DNA from: Sclerotinia nivalis
Lineage: Eukaryota; Ascomycota; Leotiomycetes; Helotiales; Sclerotiniaceae
Reading direction: 5' to 3'
DNA: 64,000 nucleotides
NCBI GenBank assembly: GCA_029531795.1
Contig: JAPEIS010000006.1
Location: forward strand, 1,178,001 to 1,242,000
Below are positions 12,101-23,821 of this stretch, in pieces. A model generated the notes under the pieces. The model was not told where the DNA came from. It did no database searches and saw only the letters and a list, made by a program, of their open reading frames with translations. Position 1 is the stretch's first letter. Every line of letters starts with the position of its first letter. Position numbers and translations under genes: made by a program.

Positions 12101-13011
12101 AGAGACAGGAGAGAAGTGCACTCAGGATTCTAATAATCTAAACGGTCTCAGGTGACAACACTTGAATTCGCTTGACTTTCCGAGAATTTGTGGATCTTTG
12201 GTATTATTTGAGATAGCAAATGTCATTAACAACTCCGGCAGATAAATGCCCAAGCATATCAGTATTCCGAAACCACGGGAAACGTGAAATAGATCCAAAA
12301 GAATCGAGGACACCACCAATCCATTCAAGTCATATTAAACTCACGACCTATTTGCCAACCTCAGTCTCATTATTAGAAATGAGATATCTGGCGTCATTTC
12401 AGCCCACTTTCAACCCCCTTTTTATTGATCTTCGGTCCGCACTATTTGGAACTACAAGTTCATGGAGATTGGACGGAAATTTCTTGAATACTTAGATTCA
12501 TTTTGGTAAAAAGCTAATACTACTACTCAGTAGTCTGGCAAATACACACCGTTTGCCTTTTGGCCACTTCAGAGATTAAAGTACCTAGAGTACATATATC
12601 TAGATATTGAATTACCGAGCTAACTTCACTTGACTAAGCTGTGATTGCATCACCAATGTATAAGACTAATTTATACCTTGGGGATATCTCATCAATTAAG
12701 ACGGACAAGAACAGTTCAACCCAGTTATGATTTGAGTCTTCAGGACCACAACTTGATGATTTGATTGGAGACTGGCTTAATAATCGGGTTTTCATCAATA
12801 AACATCCATTGGTAGATACCCGAAGCGGCCTCTAAATTTTCACATCATCAACAACAAGGAAAAATGGTCGGGCCGAGCCAACATGAATTGATCTTCCGAA
12901 TCCAACTTGCAATAAAGTTCATTGGATAGGTATTGGGAAGATATAAAAGAACGACGCCCCTCTCTCACCAGACATACCACCACCAACTCCAGATTCAGAA
13001 CCAGAGAAGAA
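9137..13011. other. Large intergenic interval without recognisable genes
   Basis: About 3.9 kb between the lactonase and Pam18. It holds the lactonase 3' region, a purine-rich block (separate entry) and AT-rich unique sequence. Short frames at 10497-10986, 11195-11482 and 12122-12495 show no domain, no consistent splicing and no compositional signature of coding sequence. A non-coding RNA or fast-evolving small gene cannot be excluded. Confidence 0.5.
9840..10340. repeat. Purine-rich strand-asymmetric tract
   Basis: About 500 bp where the + strand is dominated by G and A (many GGGA, GGAGG, GGATGG runs) with few C. The minus-strand frame across it is a low-complexity Pro/His/Ser/Leu translation and is not a gene. 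Such homopurine tracts can form non-B DNA; here they may mark a 3' flank. Confidence 0.7.
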
Positions 13012-13471
13012 ATGGCATCAATTCTTACAATCACCGCGGGGGTTGCCGCCGCGGCATTTTTAGTAAGTATTCTCTCTCCTCTCCTCTCTTCTCCACACCT
13101 CAAGGAATAAATTCTCAATTCTAACCTCACTCATAGGGCCGCGCCGGTCTCGTAGCCTTTCGAAAATCGCGGGGAGAAGCCGTCGGAGCACTTGGGAAAG
13201 CTTTTTACAAGGGTGGATTTGAACCCAAGATGAATCGCAGAGAAGCTGCGCTCATTTTACAACTTAGGTATGTTGAATCTACCCCTCTCTACCCTCATGT
13301 ACCGCACAAACTAATCGTTTCTTTTCTCAAAGCGAACGACAACTGACCAAAGAGCGCATACGAAAGAATCACCGCACTCTAATGATGTTGAACCATCCAG
13401 ATCGTGGAGGTTCACCATACCTAGCCACCAAAGTGAACGAAGCGAAGGAATTTTTGGAGAAAAACGGTTGA
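13012..13471 (+). CDS. PAM18: Mitochondrial import inner membrane translocase subunit Tim14 (Pam18), J-protein
   Basis: Three exons, 13012-13062, 13137-13267 and 13333-13471, encode 106 aa. Residues 3-23 form the single N-terminal membrane segment ([15 protein letters not shown]...), followed by [21 protein letters not shown] and a C-terminal J-domain with the HPD tripeptide at 82-84 ([19 protein letters not shown]). Pam18 sits in the inner membrane and stimulates the ATPase of mtHsp70 in the TIM23 import motor, partnered by Pam16. The length equals that of other fungal Pam18 proteins. Splice sites are GTAAGT..TAG and GTATGT..AAG; both introns are about 65-75 nt. An essential gene, intact here. 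Confidence 0.96.
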
Positions 13472-14695
13472 TCTTCCTGATTACCGCATACAATTTCCCT
13501 GGGATTTGGATAGATTTTACTTTGACCATATCGATGATATGCTATTTCTCGACTTCCACATACTTCGATTATTCGCACACTTCCGATTTTTGCCCCTACT
13601 TACCGACTGTGTTCCTGTCAATTCGTGCGCACTCTTCAGCGATTTGATATGATTCGATTTTGTTCCAATCGAATTTCCTCAGTTACGATTACTTCTACGA
13701 ATTTCTACATATTCCTCTACATCCATCTACGAAAACAAAGCTTGCGGTCTACAACACCTTATCTTCAGTCAGTCACATCTCCTCCGCTCTGTATACCTCC
13801 TCTCGAATCGACAAAGCCAGCAATCATCAGCAAACCTCAATGATCCAACCCCCGAATTCTTCCCTGTACAGCACTTTCCACAAAAATTCTCGAACCCCCT
13901 CTTCACAATTCTCCTCAAAATAGCATAATAGCGAATGGCGTTTACGCATCATATTGGCAGCGCGGTGGCAAGGTGGTTTTATTCATGAATCCATGAATCT
14001 TTAATGAATCAATATATAGATGTATGAATCGATTGATGGATGGATGGCGTTTAATTGTACAATATCAATGGATTGATATCACAATCTGAAATCTCCTCTT
14101 TTTCCGTTATATGAGAATAATAAATCACATTTCATTTCCTTACCTAGGTATGGATATGGAATTTTTTACTCTCACACTTTCACTTTCCTACCTATATAGG
14201 TATGGATATGGAATTTTGTTCTCCCAGATATGAATTTTCTACACTTTGTTGATTTGGTCATAATGAAGATGGAAATATGAATGTCAATGTAAGATTACCT
14301 ATTCCTTGCTATGTATGCTATGTAATCCTCGCAACACAATGCTCATGAACCTACTCACAACTCGCTGTTGAACCTAAAGAAATTCATCCATCCATCCATC
14401 CATCCATGCGATGCCTTCTCGCTCATCATCATACCATGCATGCATGCACAATTCACAAAAATCAAATGAATGAAAAGAAATCCCCACGCGATCCCGACGC
14501 AATATTCTTCACTGCATTCCCATTCACATACATCTAAGCAGATATAATCCCGTACGCAAAGAAGGAGAAAAAAACGAGATATGATAATGAATATCCATGC
14601 AATACAAAGTATCTTTCAACGGCCTCAACCGAAGAAAGAAGATAAAATATCCCTCCAATCCTCTCAAAGACAAAGCAAAAGAAGTAAAACTACAT
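13472..14695. other. Intergenic between convergent PAM18 and Gfd2-like genes
   Basis: Contains 3' regions of both genes. Simple-sequence features: GATG/GGAT runs near 14030-14050, (CATC)n at about 14385-14407, and CATG alternation near 14437-14448. A duplicated 21-mer is listed separately. No coding evidence. Confidence 0.6.
14145..14217. repeat. Duplicated 21-bp motif, 52-bp spacing
   Basis: The 21-mer TAGGTATGGATATGGAATTT(T) occurs at 14145-14165 and again, identical, at 14197-14217. Each copy follows a similar CCTAC/CTTACC pyrimidine lead-in, so the duplicated unit is nearer 35 bp. It lies in the 3' intergenic region of PAM18. Confidence 0.9.
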
Positions 14696-17600
14696 CTACC
14701 ACTTAACCTTACGATTTCTTTTCGGTGTGTTTACTGAAAGATCCGCGGGGATTCTGCCCTGTTCTTGGAGTTCGGCGAGTGTGGTGTTTTGCATTGGTTG
14801 TTCGAGGCCAGTGATACCGGTATTGGCGGATGTGGATGTGGATGCTTGGTCGATGGGGGCCGGGATGGAGGTAGATACTTGGTCGGTTGGAACTGAGATA
14901 GAAGCCGCTTTTGTATCGCGAGTTGCCCACTCTTGACCCCAATCACCATCTATACGGTTATCAGACATTACTTGCTCCTCGGAGTTGGCTTTGATATCAG
15001 CAGCAGACTCAAAACCAGTATTGATGCTAGCTGATGGATTAAGCTTTAGTGTCGGGCTCTTATATCCGCTCGAGTATCCGAATTGCTCCGCAGGTATAAG
15101 CGCTGGCTCGGGTCTAGAAGCAGAGCCAGTATTAATATTTTTATTCTTTGTCGAAGTCGCAGGTGGTGTTCCCCATCTTCCTTGAGAAGCCTGGTTTGAG
15201 CCTTGAGCAATACCAGCCCAAGAGGTAGAAGAAGTAGCAGTTGCTGGCTTAGAGCCATCGCGCCACAACTCATTTACATCCGTCACCTTTTTTCTTTTAC
15301 TCGCGGCTTTCTTGGCAACATCAGCTGCTTTATTGGCATGTGCTTGCTCGGGTGTGATGCGATCACCACCGTCGCTACCATCCGAGGACCAACCTTCTTC
15401 ACGCTCATAGGCCATTTCTGCTGCTTCTTTGACAGCTCTGCTTGTTCCACAAGTTAGTGTACTGGTTAAACTCAATGAAATGGGGGTATGATAAAAACTT
15501 GGAGAGCAAAATGGAGTTGATATCTAGACATACTCGGAAATTCTATCTTTCTTCAACTTGTCTCTCTCTTTTCTTTCAATCTTCTTATCCACCAAATGCT
15601 TACAAGCAATTCCCAACATAGCTTGCAAAGTATATACGGCATCGTTACCCGCATTATGTAAATTCCAAGCTGCAATGCCGATCTTTTCAAGGATATTAGA
15701 CAATTTGGTTGGATTGGGTTCCCGGTGTAAAGCTCGCCACATGAGAGTGGTATCACAAGCTTCATGAAGATTGAGATTGTTGATTTCATAGCCAATTTGG
15801 CGGAGGAAACGAATGTCAGCATCGACATCGTGGCCGACGAGGATGATGTTACGTTTCTTATCGGCGAGTTCGGCAGAAGGAGAAGGGTCGGAGAAAGGAT
15901 ATTTGAAACAGGTGCCAACTACGTGAGGTGCATCGTCTATAGAGATAACTTCGCTCGTGCTGTTCAGGCATAAGTGTTAGTAGTTGCCTTTATATAGGTC
16001 TCGAAGAGAGGGAACATAATGTCCAATAGTCCGAACTATTTAAAATCCTCAAGATGAATTGCAGAATGAAATGGTATTGGGAGCCACGAGAATTTTTGAA
16101 CGGAAAAAGGAAAAACATACCCGAACTCAAAGCTTTCAGGACATCCCTGAACATGCTTTGTGTTATTGAGATGCATATGCTCTTTGATGCGGAAATGTCT
16201 TGCACGAATAGCCTTCCTCCAATTCTCTCCAAGCACACCCGGTTTCATGTTAGCAATATCCAGAACATCCAAAGTAGCAATGCCAATCTCTGTAACGATG
16301 TTATTGTTTAGTTCGTATGCTTCAACATCTATACAGATGAAAACGACCGCGTCTTCCATCATAAACTTCGTACGCTCCTCCGGATCGTAGAATGTATTGT
16401 CATCAGAGGAAGTGTGACCTGTGTCATTTTCTGAACGTTTTCGCAATCCGAGATAACGCTGAACACGCTTGGTAGAACCCCTCCAAGCTTGTTGCTTGGC
16501 AAATCGCTCGACTTTTTGCCTCTCCTTATTTTGTGCTTTCTTGTTCTTTGCGGTTAGATTCATAGCCTCGATCTTGGCTCTAAAGGCCTCAAATGATGTG
16601 TCTACGAGTGGTTCTATGATGGGAGGTTCGCCATCAAGCTTGTAGTATCGAGGTGGAACGTTTTCTCTCAACTCATCCGCCATGTTTTTGTTCAATACTC
16701 GACCAAGATATCTGGGGTAGGGAGTGCCGTCGTTATTGAATACTGCCTCAAATGCGCCCTTGGATCCGGGAGGAATGGTAAGATTTATACCAAGTGATCT
16801 ATTAATAACAGCCAGGAAGTATTCGACTTGCTTAGTAGGAACGAGGAATATCGGGCTTTGATTGGAATCTTCTTTTAATCTGTATAGGTAAAAGCTATCT
16901 AGTGTCAGAATAGGGGCAGGGAAAACGTCTAGAAATCCGTCAAGGGGCTGTAACAGCTTTGAGGTCAAAGAAGTCAGTGTTGAAAGATAAAAAAGGCTAA
17001 CTCACAAGTCCCAAGTTTGAAAGTAGCATTTACCGTTGTTGAAAAAGCGCCCCGTGACCTAGAGACTTATCAGTATATATATGGGCCTTGGAAGAGCTGG
17101 AAGAAAGGGGAAATCATTGAAGGATCGAGTGAATGATCTACTCAAATAGGACGATCGACGATCGACCCCGCAATAGACATGATAAAGGGACTTAAAGAGA
17201 TAATAACTGAGTCTCTTACCATCGGTCTATTACCGTTGCCAACATAATTATACGGATACTGAGTTACAGTCTTCCAAGAACAGAAACTCTCACCCTCCGC
17301 AGCAAGCTGACCATATTCTAGAGCTTTGTACTCTTGGAAGTCATTTGAACCCAACTCAGGATCTGCACGTCAAAATTAGAATGTCCCAGCGAAGATGGTA
17401 CAATATAACATACAAAGTAATGGTGCCGACGATCCATACTGACTCTGATTCATACCAGCTCGCATTCTAGCCGTCAAATTCTCCGCGCCATCCTCCTCTG
17501 CATCCTCTTTCCACTGCTGCTCACGAACATTACCACGTTGCTTTGATTTCTTCGATTTTGATGCTCGAGCAGGTGGAGTATTATCCTCTTCTGAAGTACC

Positions 17601-17747
17601 CTCGTAGACATGGTGAGCTGTAATCGTGAATCCTTCCGGGAGCACGAATGCATCTTCTCCTTCGGCTTGCGTTTCCTCCATATTAGGATTATGGTAAACT
17701 TCTTGTTGACCTGTCAGAGCTCTCAAGCGATCAATTCGATCAGACAT
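14696..17747 (-). CDS. Gfd2/YDR514C-like protein with DEDDh 3'-5' exonuclease (RNase H-like) domain
   Basis: Six exons on the minus strand (17414-17747, 17220-17362, 17006-17058, 16121-16894, 15534-15959, 14696-15437) join in frame to 823 aa. Residues 1-175 carry a charged N-terminus and a conserved region ending VTGRFFNNGKCYFQTWDFFY. A basic helical stretch follows at 285-330. The RNase H-like domain shows DEDDh residues: IDVEAYE (Asp366, Glu368), HDVDAD (Asp479/Asp481) and HNAGNDA (His536, Asp541). The last 250 residues are Ser/Ala/Thr-rich and probably disordered. Yeast Gfd2 was found as a suppressor linked to mRNA export (Dbp5), and YDR514C is its paralogue; biochemical activity of the family is poorly known. 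All five catalytic-type residues are present, so nuclease activity is possible. Intron ends were chosen by frame and family motifs; the third intron uses the acceptor just before 16894. Confidence 0.82.
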
Positions 17748-19226
17748 GTTGATTGAAATTTTCGATTGTTGTATTGATATGCTTTAGGAAGGTGCAAAAA
17801 TTGAGAAGTGTTTGATGAAGCAAGAACCAGATATGACAACTCAGTAAGTAACCTTGCTTAAATGACTCCTCAACTTTGGATAGACCCCGCTATTGATATT
17901 CACCCTAAAACTAAGCTTTAGATGCTAAGTAGTTCCTTACACTTTGATAGGTCTCTGACTGGAATATGGGATAAAACATTATCATGAAGGTGATATTGAT
18001 TCTCTGGTTCCAGCCTTTGTCACCTGACATTACAACAAGCAAACTTATGTGGGGATTGCCTCAGGATACTCTACCAGCTTATTGTAGGAAAAAGACTTGT
18101 TGAATAAACATGTACATTATCTTCATAAATTAATAGATATGTTCCTTATAAATCAGTAGTTGGTGTGTTTGATTCCGATTCATGAAAAAGTCTGTACTCA
18201 TCTGAAATTGTGGAAATGTTCATCTGTTAGTATCTATCCTTTGAAGTGAGATTATAACATCCTTCATTAGAGAATCTTTATTGACTTCATTGTTCAATAT
18301 TGTTCTCATACTTATATTCTTGTGGCTATTATACATAGATTCTCCTCCATACTGGAGCTTTAGTGTTTGACAAATTGAAAAAGCTCATCGAAGATTATCG
18401 AAACTGAAATACAGGAAAGAACTGGGACATTGAAAGCAGATGAAAGATTGAGGAAGCTGGAAGATTGGGGGGAAGTACATCCAAATATCCCCAAAACACA
18501 AAGACACCACAAACAAAACCCGCTGAAGACCGGGGATCATGAATCAACAACCAAACTACAATTAACTTCTAAATGCTTTCTACAATAAAAATACTAAAAG
18601 TTATCATAATTCCACAAAAACCATCACTCAAAAAACATCACTCAAAAAACAACTTTTCATCACATATCACCAAAGTCTCAACTTCTCAACTTCCCACTTG
18701 AAATTCCAGACACAGAACTTCTCTAAAAGAACAAAGGTATTTCCAAAATCATAATCATAATCATAACCATCATAGTATTGCATACGACGATATCATCTAG
18801 CTAACTGAAAGCTAGCCATTTTCCCAGCCAGTTAATTTACTTGTATCTGCATCTTCTCTAAGAGATGAACAAATATGGCACCATGCACCACCATCTGAGT
18901 CCTTCTGAAAAATTAAAGTAATATCACAAAAAGTAAAGCAATGCACATAGGGCATGTAATAACTCCTTGGCACCTATTCATAAAGCTCGCTCCCAGCCCC
19001 CATACCATGTAAATAACCCAATCCCAGCCATTGCATGCCAAGCAACACCATGCCAACTAAGCCATCATGCCAGATAGCATAGATATCACCAGTTGTGCCG
19101 TAACGCCACTAATGCAAATGAGTACCATCCCACCATTAACTTCGCTAATTTTTCACCACCGAACCACCGTATCGCTACCCTATTTTTCCATCAAAGATTG
19201 CAAATGTAGCAAAAGGTCATGAGATG
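17748..19226. other. Intergenic upstream of Gfd2-like gene and downstream of CDH1
   Basis: Promoter of the Gfd2-like gene and the long 3' flank of CDH1. AT-rich, with small imperfect repeats (for example AATCAT units near 18740-18770). No coding signal seen. Confidence 0.6.
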
Positions 19227-21334
19227 TTATCTGATGATACCCCAATCCGCAAGTTTTCCTCCACCGGCATCACAATCATCTCTTTGTCCTGGCTTTCTAC
19301 CAAACACATTCCAAAACCTCAAAGTCTCATCGCCTGCACCGGTTACTACAACTCTGCCATCAGGACTCATTGCCAGGTATAGTACTCTGTATGTATGACC
19401 TGTGAGACTAACAACTTGTTGCATGCTCGGGTATTTCCAAACCACAATTTGATTTTGAGAATAACCATGGGTGGATACGATTTCATTCGAGTTCTTCGAC
19501 CATGCAAGGTTGCATACTTGAGAGCCTGTATCAACCTCATTGAGTTTGTTACCACGCTTAGTGTCATGGAATATGATACGACGATCTGCGGTACCACCTC
19601 CAGATGCAAGTAGACCACCTTGATGAGGAGACCAAGCAATAGCTTTGACAGCAGCAGTATGGTCACTAAATTTGTAAAGTGGAGTATCAGATAGCTTATC
19701 CCAAACCATAAGTTTGTTGTCGTTTCCACCTGATGCGAGCTGTTGATCATCGCAATTCCAACGGAGACCGCAAACTTCTTGCTTATGTCCAACTAATTTT
19801 CTCAACCATTGGTCGGGCGCTCGTACATCTCTGTGGTAAATAAGGCGATCTCTAGAACCCGAGGTGAGAATATGATCGTTCCAAGCAAGAGAACCAACTC
19901 GGGCTGTATGACCTGTCATTGTTCTTAGACGTCGTACTCGCTCTGCATCCCAAATCTGAACAAATCCCTTTCCGGTACCAACGGCGATATGAGAGCCACG
20001 CTGAATCCAAGAGACACTTGTGACTGTATCATCATTTAACTCACAAAGCTTGTTGACTCGTCCAGTTTGTGAATTCCACATATACACACAAGATCCAAGT
20101 CCTACTCCAAGAACGTTGCTGCTTCCCCAATCCACAAGGTTAAGGTAGAAATCATCAGCTAAATCAGGAGCATCCAATACTTTATATGGTACCTTGCTCA
20201 CAACTCGAGGTTGCTTGCGTGGACTCATTAGCATTTGCTGGCTGTTGAATCGTACAGGAGATACACTGTAGAGCTCAGATCGGACATCAAGATTGATTCC
20301 ATGTCTACTTTGAGGTGTTCGTGATGGAGTGGGGTGACCGGCAATATTGGTATGATGTCGCGGGGACATATACGTAAAGAGATTCTTATGTGGAGTGGAA
20401 GGAGTAAGAGATGCGGGTAGTGATGAAACCGCAGGTGAGATATGAGGTGGTGTGTGAGATCTAGTAGGGTCATTGATAGTTGTTGTATGCGAATCAGGTG
20501 ATAAACTGGTAGGTGTGGGCTGTGGGATTGTGGTATCAAAGAGCTCGGACCTAAGCAAGGTAGAGAATGTCCTATTGGCTTCTTCGGCTGGTAATAAGAT
20601 TAGATACCTGTTCAAGAAGAGATATTCACCTTGACTTACTTCTTTGGAAATGGAGCTCACCATGCGGGGTACGCTTCTTTTGTTTGGAAGGTGTTGCTGG
20701 AGATCCCTCATCATGCAGCAAACTGAAGCTGGCTTGCAAATCCTGTCCTTCTCGATTTGGAATGAATCTAAACATGAAATGTCAGTACACTATCTGATAA
20801 AGCAATCTCCAATACTAATTTTGGTGTGTATTCAGCTTTGACACTGGAGACTTTTCAATCTCCAGTGGAGTCGTTTTTTGAAAGGATCAACCAACAAAGA
20901 TGAAAACCTATGCAGCAAAAGCATTTTTAAAACTTCCTACATCTGGAGGCTCCAGGAATGCGAATGCTGCGTACAAAGAAACATATTTCTTACCTATCGC
21001 CATACACTCGTTGTCGCTTTCTGCTGGGACTACCTCCAGGTGTGATATCGCGATGTCTACCACCAGAATCCTCGAATTCTCTCATTAGAGCTTTACTCAG
21101 CGCATTCGAATCGACCGCATCAACCGTCGAACGATATGTTCTGCTTGTATTTCTTGACGAGTTTGCGTTCTCTTCCTGTGGTTTCCTTTCCGTCATTCTT
21201 TTGCTTGTTGTGGTAGGAGGGGTTGACGAGCGGGGTGGTGTCGATATTGGTGGGGTATTTAAGGAATGGTGGGTCTTTCTGATATTCGCATGAGATTTAG
21301 AAGAGCCATAGCTTGGGTCGCCGTTGATCCCCAT
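19227..21334 (-). CDS. CDH1: APC/C activator Cdh1/Fizzy-related, WD40 protein
   Basis: Three exons (20994-21334, 20640-20767, 19227-20587) give 609 aa. The C-box DRFIPNR (113-119) is formed exactly across the first splice junction, and KQKRRT/KKRTPHGE-like sequence follows across exon 2. Residues about 180-290 hold many Ser/Thr-Pro sites, typical of CDK-controlled Cdh1. Seven WD40 blades fill the C-terminal half (e.g. SGSRDRLIYHRDVRAP, SGGNDNKLMVWD, TGAGDETLRFWNVF), ending in the Ile-Arg tail (LADWGIIR) that docks on the APC/C. It recruits D-box/KEN substrates for ubiquitination in late mitosis and G1. The long Ser/Pro N-terminus and PYKVLDAPDL motif favour Cdh1/Fzr over Cdc20. All signature motifs are intact. 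Confidence 0.95.
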
Positions 21335-23360
21335 GATGATTGCCTTGGAAGAAAAAGCAAGCGATTATGGACTAGAGGAGCTATTGGGAAGTCTTCCGAA
21401 TAGAGCAGCTAGAGACCTAATGCCTCTGCCAAACCACTGCAATTATCGAAATCAACCAAAGGTCCAAGACTGGAAGATATTTTTGTTGTGCGCAATGCGA
21501 TCGTAGTTCGCGTCGTTGTGATAATTGCCTTTCGTATCAATATTTTGGTTCGCTGGTTCGTTCCCCGGCCACCCAGCTAGTAGGAACGGTCCGCAATCAA
21601 TCGTCGGGTTGCTTTGTCGCTGTCCGCGCCCTTGAGTAGTCGCAAAGTCACCACTATCGCTGTTGAAAAAAACTTCCACCGGTTATATGCTGTTGACTGA
21701 TCTCTACAGATGTAGGTCGTCGGGTTGTTGTGATTGTGGATAGATCGGGAGTTGATATTATTTTGGAAGAGTCGAGGCAGATCTAACGCTATTCCCTTAT
21801 CGGCGATGCCTTACGCGAGATTTGGGCTTCCGTAGCGACTGAATGTTTTCCTTTTCCTAGCTGTTTGCAAATTACTTGTTGGTATTAATGCGAACGATTG
21901 AATCAACCTTTAATTTGAAGATTTCGGATGAAGAAAATAATGATGATAGATGAACTCCCTTTAGGAAGGAAGTCCAAAAGATGCTGTGTTGTAAGTTTAC
22001 AAGAATGAATGTACAGTTTCTTTTCCTACAGTACATTTTCCTAATGAACACCCCTGAATTGACTAACGCGACCGTCATCACTTCCCTTTCATTTACAATC
22101 GCGACTACTCTACTTCATCTTAGGATCAAAATACAAATGTGATAAAAGCAATAGCAAAATCAAAACAAAACCAAAACAAAGCCTCAATATGGCAATATTT
22201 GGTTTCACACGTCTTGCTTTCTTTGGTTTTGTTATGAAGGAGAGGGTACCTGGAAACGCGAATGGTATATCTCCGACTGGTTATTTTCGAGTCAGGGGTT
22301 TCCTGCGTGCAACACTGAAAGTAATTCATTGGTATTGATTGCATTGAGCGCGTAAGGAAAGTATTACGGAGGGTTCATTCGTGATATCAAAACAACAATA
22401 CAACAATACCACGAAAAATCGCCGTCTGCGTCTAAAAACAATAATAAATAACTTGAAGAAGATATCGTAACATGATTGAATTGATGGTTTCGTCGGTGGT
22501 CTCGGGTCTTCAGCTTCTAACCATACCGGTATTGACATGATCTAATCTATCTAATCTTTCATACTACAAAAACACTTAAAAACACAGGTGATCAATGTAA
22601 CTTACATCTATAAACTTTTTTTTGAAATATCATATGTAACCTTTTAAAATTCTTCGAATTTAGTACAGATCTTGAAAAAGTTAAAGAAATTAGAAAATAA
22701 TAATAGTAAAATAATTACAAGAATCAAAGCTTTCAAATGATATATATTATTCCTCCGGAGGATGAGTTGCGAAATAGGTTTTGAGGTACTTTAAAAAATC
22801 ATTCGAGGAGTAATAATGATGCGAATTATTTTTGATACTGAAGGGCCGGACTCAAAATTCGTTCCTTTAAAGTTTACCTATTGGGTAAGCTTCTGTAATA
22901 CAGAGTAGAGAGAAGACTGGAGAATTGTTATCAGGTGGGAAGGGATCAATCACTTTCATTTAATTATGGAATAAAGACGGCATTTATATCTCCCCACAAA
23001 ACGGGGATCCCATCCAATGTGCATTCGGGCTTATTCATGAGTTTAGATCGTGGCATACTCCGTACCAAATCTTCTTACGAGATAGTTTTTATCATTGGAC
23101 CTGGCTAAAAAGCATCGCCTTGAACTCAAATACCTAGTACCTCTACTCCATACGCTACCTAACTCCAGTATCTACCTACTGGGTAGGTACTTGCAAATAT
23201 AATGTTTAAATCCAACTTATTCATTTAATACCTTCATAAAGGCTTCATAAAGGGGAGAAACATAAACATTAGAGCGGGCCAATATAAGGAGGGGTATTGT
23301 ATTGGTTTAGTCGACCATGGGGATTCGCACATAGAATCACCTAGCCACAACAAATTTTGG

Positions 23361-23661
23361 GCGGGGTGGAATAATGTCACCCTATGTTTAGTAAACAAAA
23401 CACCGCCGACCAGCAGGAGTCGAGGATAGTTTGGCTGGGAATTGGAAAATTTAGCACAAAGTATGGAGCCGTTAGCAATCCCCGCATTTCTCCCGGTCTC
23501 CACTTCTCCCGATTTCCACTTCTCCATCGAAGCCACCCCGCGGCGAGCTGCTTTTAAATCTACTTCGAGTCAAGTCGCCGGCTTTTTCGGTCATATTTTT
23601 TGCATGATCATGAGGAAAGTCGTGGACTCGTATGTCAATTGCTAAGCCGGAAAATCTCCAG
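23361..23661 (+). promoter_or_regulatory. Three CreA-like (SYGGRG) motifs upstream of invertase
   Basis: Matches to the SYGGRG consensus known for Aspergillus CreA: GCGGGG at 23361-23366, CCCCGC (reverse) at 23536-23541 and CTCCAG (reverse) at 23656-23661. They lie 160-460 bp before the invertase start, where carbon catabolite repression would act. The motif is short, so chance matches are likely; the evidence is positional only. Confidence 0.4.
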
Positions 23662-23757
23662 TGGGTATGTCATATTAACTAACTCATCGCTTGGCTATGA
23701 AGTCTATCCATCTAGGTAGCTTGGCAGGGGGGATGGTGGAATTCTTCAGGAGCAAAG

Positions 23758-23765
23758 TATATAAA
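23758..23765 (+). promoter_or_regulatory. TATA box of the invertase gene
   Basis: TATATAAA located 57-64 bp before the ATG at 23822, in an otherwise non-TATA promoter region. The spacing allows a short 5' leader of about 30 nt, usual for strongly expressed secreted fungal hydrolases. Confidence 0.65.
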
Positions 23766-23821
23766 GATGGCAGATCTCTCCATTTTCAAACCAAACCAAA
23801 TCATCTTGACATCTTCTCACA

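Larger units (their letters stand above)
21335..23821. other. Intergenic, divergent promoter region (CDH1 / invertase)
   Basis: About 2.5 kb separating divergent genes. Carries the CDH1 upstream region and the invertase promoter (separate entries). Short frames at 21452-21679 and 23234-23536 lack domain support. No RNA gene recognised. Confidence 0.6.

Noticed and set aside
20990..21293. Plus-strand frames over the CDH1 first exon
   Set aside because: Antisense to a well-supported exon carrying part of the C-box.
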